A stretch of DNA of 37,216 nt. Origin: Campylobacteraceae bacterium (GTDB taxonomy: Bacteria > Campylobacterota > Campylobacteria > Campylobacterales > Campylobacteraceae). The DNA is taken from the NCBI GenBank assembly GCA_031276075.1, contig JAISNU010000102.1:1-37216 (forward strand). The letters are read 5' to 3'. The notes beneath the pieces are model-generated. The model saw nothing but the letters and a program-made list of their open reading frames with translations, made no database searches and was not told where the DNA came from. Positions 34,604-37,216 of the stretch are shown piece after piece. How positions within the stretch are numbered: the stretch's first letter is position 1; each line of letters starts with the position of its first letter. A program made the position numbers and the translations under genes.

Positions 34604-34664
34604 ATTATAGCATTTTTTTAGATTTTTTTAATATTTTTTTTAGAAAATTTTAAAAATTTTTTTT
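34604..34664 (-). promoter_or_regulatory. cosR promoter with phased A-tracts
   Basis: On the minus strand a perfect TATAAT (34604-34609) lies about 35 nt upstream of the ATG. Just upstream are A-runs at 34613-34619, 34623-34629 and 34634-34641, spaced 10-11 bp, plus another at 34657-34664 inside the folB 3' end. Periodic A/T runs upstream of the -10 are a known feature of Campylobacter sigma-70 promoters in place of a -35 box. Confidence 0.6.
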
Positions 34665-34988
34665 GATACAAGCTCCGACAGCCGTATTTTCAATGATTTC
34701 AGGCTTGAGAATTTTTAAAAAAATTTTTTTGATTTTTGGATTTGCGCCTGAAATTTTATCGCATGTGCATAAAAGAGCCTCCTCAACCGTGAAAAATTTC
34801 TCATTTTGTATAGTGCTTTTTATCACATCGCACAAAAGCGTATAATCAACCAGTGATTTTTTTTTGTATTTTATCTCTATTTTTGCCCAAACCTCAACCT
34901 TTTGCGGCGTTTCGCGCTCTTTTTCAAGCAATCCTATAACAGCTTCAAACTGAAACCTTTCAATCAAAAGGGTTATTTTTTTAGACAA
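34650..34988 (-). CDS. folB: Dihydroneopterin aldolase-like protein
   Basis: A 112-residue protein with the FolB fold: an early IERFQFEAVIGLLEKERETPQ block (strand, 'iG...~ER..~Q') followed by VEVWAKIEI, the VDYTLLCDVI helix and the KIFLKILKPEI strand. FolB converts dihydroneopterin to hydroxymethyldihydropterin in folate synthesis; the family members are about 115-120 aa. The start is TTG (34986-34988) with GGAAGG about 6 nt upstream, overlapping the plsY stop by 8 bp. The last codons (KKNF, stop) lie in a run of eight A residues. Function is likely but the sequence is divergent, so activity is not certain. Confidence 0.75.
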   Translation of the reverse strand: MSKKITLLIERFQFEAVIGLLEKERETPQKVEVWAKIEIKYKKKSLVDYTLLCDVIKSTIQNEKFFTVEEALLCTCDKISGANPKIKKIFLKILKPEIIENTAVGACIKKNF

Positions 34989-35628
34989 CTTTGCCTTCCT
35001 CTTTTTTTATAAGCCTGACGATATTCGGGATATGCTTGTAGAGTATGATAAATACGATAAATACAAGCGGCGTGAAACTGTTGACATGCGGAATCGTTCC
35101 ATGTATGAAAATTACCGAAATGACTAATGCCATAACTGCTAAAAGCGAAGCTGCGGAAGAGATTTTCAAAATCCTGCCTGCAATAAACCAAACAACTATG
35201 GCTATAAGCGTTTCTATCGGCAGTAAAAAGAGCATTACGCCAGCACCCGTGGCAATTCCTTTGCCGCCTTCAAATTTAAGATACGGACTGAAGCAGTGCC
35301 CCATTACCGCCATGATAGCCATAAACCATAAAGCATTTATATCAAATCCAAGCAAAGTCCCGACAATAAGCATAAAGACGCCCTTAAAAGCGTCTAATGC
35401 GACGGTAATAACGGCAAGTTTTTTTGCCAAAGAGGGGTCTTTTTCTTTTACGACTCTAAGCACATTTGTAGCTCCTATGCTTTGACTGCCGGCATTTTTC
35501 ACATTTGCGCCTGCAAATTTTTTCGCCAAAATCAAGCCAAACGGAATACCGCCGACAAAAAAGCTGATAACATAAAAGATAAAGTGTATATTCGTAACAA
35601 GTCCGGCCAAAATATCAAGTATCGGCAT
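34981..35628 (-). CDS. plsY: Acyl-phosphate glycerol-3-phosphate acyltransferase PlsY
   Basis: A 215-residue inner-membrane enzyme that acylates glycerol-3-phosphate from acyl-phosphate, the first step of phospholipid synthesis. The three cytoplasmic motifs are visible: GSQSIGATNVLRVV (motif 1, near 53-66), FEGGKGIATGAG (motif 2) and the segment before the last helix. There are about five hydrophobic spans. The start at 35628 is chosen because AAGGAT lies 6 nt upstream and the length then fits the family (about 200). The frame is open to 35718 and would add 30 residues, including one extra hydrophobic patch, so a longer form cannot be excluded. It overlaps folB by 8 bp. Confidence 0.92.
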   Translation of the reverse strand: MPILDILAGLVTNIHFIFYVISFFVGGIPFGLILAKKFAGANVKNAGSQSIGATNVLRVVKEKDPSLAKKLAVITVALDAFKGVFMLIVGTLLGFDINALWFMAIMAVMGHCFSPYLKFEGGKGIATGAGVMLFLLPIETLIAIVVWFIAGRILKISSAASLLAVMALVISVIFIHGTIPHVNSFTPLVFIVFIILYKHIPNIVRLIKKEEGKVV

Positions 35629-35763
35629 GAAAATCCTTTTTAAAAACATGTAAAAACTTACTATTTTATCAAAAAAGAGTTGAAAAAAGCTTTTCATGCG
35701 GACAGTTTTAGCCTTCATAAGGCAAAGTCCGCCAAATTTGGCAAATCTTAATAATACGCTCCC

Positions 35764-35803
35764 AAAAAAACAAAAAGAGTTAGAAAAAACACTTTTTGTT
35801 TTT
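35764..35803 (-). terminator. Weak intrinsic terminator
   Basis: On the minus strand AAAAACAAAAAG and CTTTTTGTTTTT pair over 12 positions around a 14-nt loop and end in a T-run. It is GC-poor, so stability is modest. It lies 86 nt beyond the stop of the small gene at 35889-36110. Confidence 0.4.
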
Positions 35804-35888
35804 AGCGATGCAAAAACGGCACATGGGAAATGATGCGCAATTTAAAAGTTTATTATTTCGCCGAATATTTTGATTTTTTGCGATTTTT

Positions 35889-36110
35889 CTAAACTCTCGT
35901 TTTAATTTTTAAAACTGCTTTTCCCTGTTTATCTTGCCGCGACGGCAAAGCATTAACCGCCTCTTTTATACCTTCAAAGCTTATAATGAAGCCGCCTTTA
36001 ATATTTTCAGTTTCAGATAAAGCTTCTTGAGAGACGGAAAAATCGGATTTTGCTTCTGCCGCCATGAGCATATTTCCTTTTCCTTCTATTTGAAATATGC
36101 TCGGTTGCAT
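35889..36110 (-). CDS. Small protein of unknown function (73 aa)
   Basis: A 73-codon frame I do not recognise. It has no membrane segment and is rich in Glu, Lys, Ala and Ser; the middle (EALSETENIKGGFIISFEGI) alternates like a short beta/alpha protein. No convincing Shine-Dalgarno sequence precedes the first ATG. A good one (AAGGAAAT) precedes an internal Met at residue 14 (LMAAEAKSDF...), so the real protein may be about 60 residues. It stands alone between plsY and a repeat field; a terminator-like hairpin follows. It could also be chance. Confidence 0.35.
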   Translation of the reverse strand: MQPSIFQIEGKGNMLMAAEAKSDFSVSQEALSETENIKGGFIISFEGIKEAVNALPSRQDKQGKAVLKIKTRV

Positions 36111-36231
36111 TAATATTAAAACGCTTGCGCCGTTTCTTTTATATTTTTCAAACTTGACCTTGCGAGGCTTTACATGGCGTTAAAACGCTGTTTAAATTGG
36201 GACTGTTATACAACTTCAAAAGGATTTTTAA

Positions 36232-36330
36232 GTGGAAGTAAAAATTATCAATAACAACATAAAACTTTTGGGAAATTTGATGATGATTGAGCCAAACAAA
36301 CAACAGCTCCTAAAAGTCATCTATTGTTGA
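36232..36330 (+). pseudogene. Short frame with good RBS, cut near a repeat
   Basis: A GTG-started frame of 32 codons (begins MEVKIINNNIKLLGNLMM) with AAGGA 6-7 nt upstream. It stops at 36330, seven nt before a dispersed repeat arm starts (36337). It may be the 5' remnant of a gene truncated by repeat insertion, or a small protein. No family recognised. Confidence 0.25.
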
Positions 36331-36336
36331 AAATAT

Positions 36337-36455
36337 AGATTGCCGCGCTTCGCTCGCAATGACAAAATTTGGTCGCAAAAATAAAAAGAACAGGAATAGT
36401 TGGAATACAATTACACTCTTTCCGTCATTGCAAGGAGGAACGACGAAGCAATCCA
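36337..36455. repeat. Two outward-facing repeat arms
   Basis: A reverse arm at 36337-36363 (GATTGCCGCGCTTCGCTCGC...) and a forward arm at 36423-36455 (GTCATTGCAAGGAGGAACG...). A degraded forward arm follows at 36514-36538. The intervening DNA has no gene. Confidence 0.65.
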
Positions 36456-36563
36456 GAAAAACGCCATTTTGTTATTACAAGAAGCAGAATAACGAAGCAA
36501 ATGTATCTTTTCTCGTCATTGCGAACTTGCACCAATCCCTTCTCGCTGCGTTATTTCTCTCTC

Positions 36564-36686
36564 TGTCATTGCGGCATAGCACGACGAAGCAATCTACAGC
36601 CATAGATAAAAAATAATTATCTACTTTTTCAAATGATACACTTTTTGTTATTGAAAATATAGATTGCCGCGCTTCGCTCGCAATAA
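36564..36686. repeat. MITE-like element, shortened (123 bp)
   Basis: The left arm is 36564-36594 and the right arm 36662-36686. The right arm with its AT-rich lead (TTGAAAATATAGATTGCCGC) repeats 36328-36347. A further degraded arm follows at about 36699-36727. Confidence 0.68.
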
Positions 36687-36727
36687 CGGAGAGGAGCGCA
36701 ATTGCTTCGCACTTCTCGCAATGGCGC

Positions 36728-37034
36728 AGAGATAGCGAGTTCATACGCCTTGCAATGACAAAAATAAGAGATATTACCGCATTATGCTTCGCACTCTCCA
36801 AAATAATAAAAGAGGGGATTGCGAATTTATCAAACCAGACAGAATTAATTGTCGCCCGACAAACCCGAATTATTATGTCCTGCTTCGCAATGGCAGAATG
36901 GGACAAGTGGTTTTCGATGTGTTGGCAAATGGTGCTTTAAAGACAAGATATAGCGTAAAATAGCGATGCGGCAAAAAACCATCTTATCTTTTTTATCGCT
37001 AAATATTGAAATTTTAATAAACCATATAATTTCT
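36728..37034. other. Gap without recognisable gene
   Basis: About 300 nt. It contains repeat debris (near 36785 and 36880) and AT-rich DNA. Short frames crossing it have no recognisable character. Confidence 0.5.
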
Positions 37035-37069
37035 AAAAAACGGAGAGAAGCCGATATACTTCTGCTCCG
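37035..37069 (-). terminator. Intrinsic terminator after the SDR gene
   Basis: On the minus strand CGGAGCAGAAG, an 8-nt loop, then CTTCTCTCCG (one bulged base), followed directly by TTTTTT. It starts 12 nt beyond the SDR stop. This is a textbook Rho-independent terminator. Confidence 0.85.
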
Positions 37070-37081
37070 AGTTATAATCAA

Positions 37082-37216
<135 letters not shown>

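Noticed and set aside
35629-35718. Longer PlsY start (245 aa)
   Set aside because: The downstream ATG has AAGGAT at good spacing and gives the usual family length; the extension has no conserved feature I know.

Overview
The window looks like a chromosomal segment of a low-GC member of Campylobacterota (Campylobacter/Helicobacter/Sulfurospirillum-like). The assignment rests on gene order and protein character: a serA–rpsA–ispH–aroA–pheT–pheS run with a divergent HIT gene, a ppx–fdxB–CosR-type regulator–folB–plsY run, uvrA–polA–aat–metK in a row, and an EF-P with the N-terminal sequence typical of the group. I recall the first two arrangements from Campylobacter. No tRNA, rRNA, CRISPR array or intact insertion sequence was found.

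Layout. (1) 1-960: the C-terminal nuclease domain of a tailed-phage large terminase, cut off by a dispersed palindromic repeat, then more repeats. (2) 1072-8554: a tightly coupled capsule export and lipid-linker operon, kpsM-T-E-D-C-S. (3) 8631-10024, minus strand: a broken remnant of what looks like a tailless double-jelly-roll prophage, with the C-terminal part of a packaging ATPase, two tiny membrane proteins and a major capsid protein truncated in its second jelly roll. (4) 10030-11012: three tandem MITE-like elements bracketed by an 18-bp direct repeat, then a cluster of hairpins. (5) 11013-18415: metK, aat, polA, uvrA on the minus strand, then a plus-strand membrane protein of FliO-like architecture. 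(6) 19302-20759: a dense field of palindromic repeats. (7) 20760-30195: efp, serA, rpsA, ispH, aroA, pheT, pheS on the minus strand. (8) 30310-31406: HIT protein and a PhoU-like protein on the plus strand. (9) 31797-35628: ppx/gppA, fdxB, an orphan OmpR-type regulator (CosR/HsrA-like), folB and plsY on the minus strand. (10) 35889-37216: a small unknown gene, more repeats, and the end of an SDR oxidoreductase with a clear terminator.

How it works together. The kps genes form an ABC-transporter capsule exporter (KpsM/T inner membrane, KpsE periplasmic, KpsD outer membrane) plus the two Kdo transferases that build the lipid anchor; kpsF and all sugar-assembly genes are absent from this block. 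The minus-strand blocks are housekeeping: DNA repair, translation, serine, aromatic, isoprenoid, folate and phospholipid synthesis.

The most unusual content is the putative tailless-phage remnant (capsid plus ATPase fragments) and a family of ~160-bp elements whose arms carry the GTCATTGCGAG...CAATCC repeat and which share an AT-rich core. Both are read directly from the sequence, but family assignments were made by eye without database searches.
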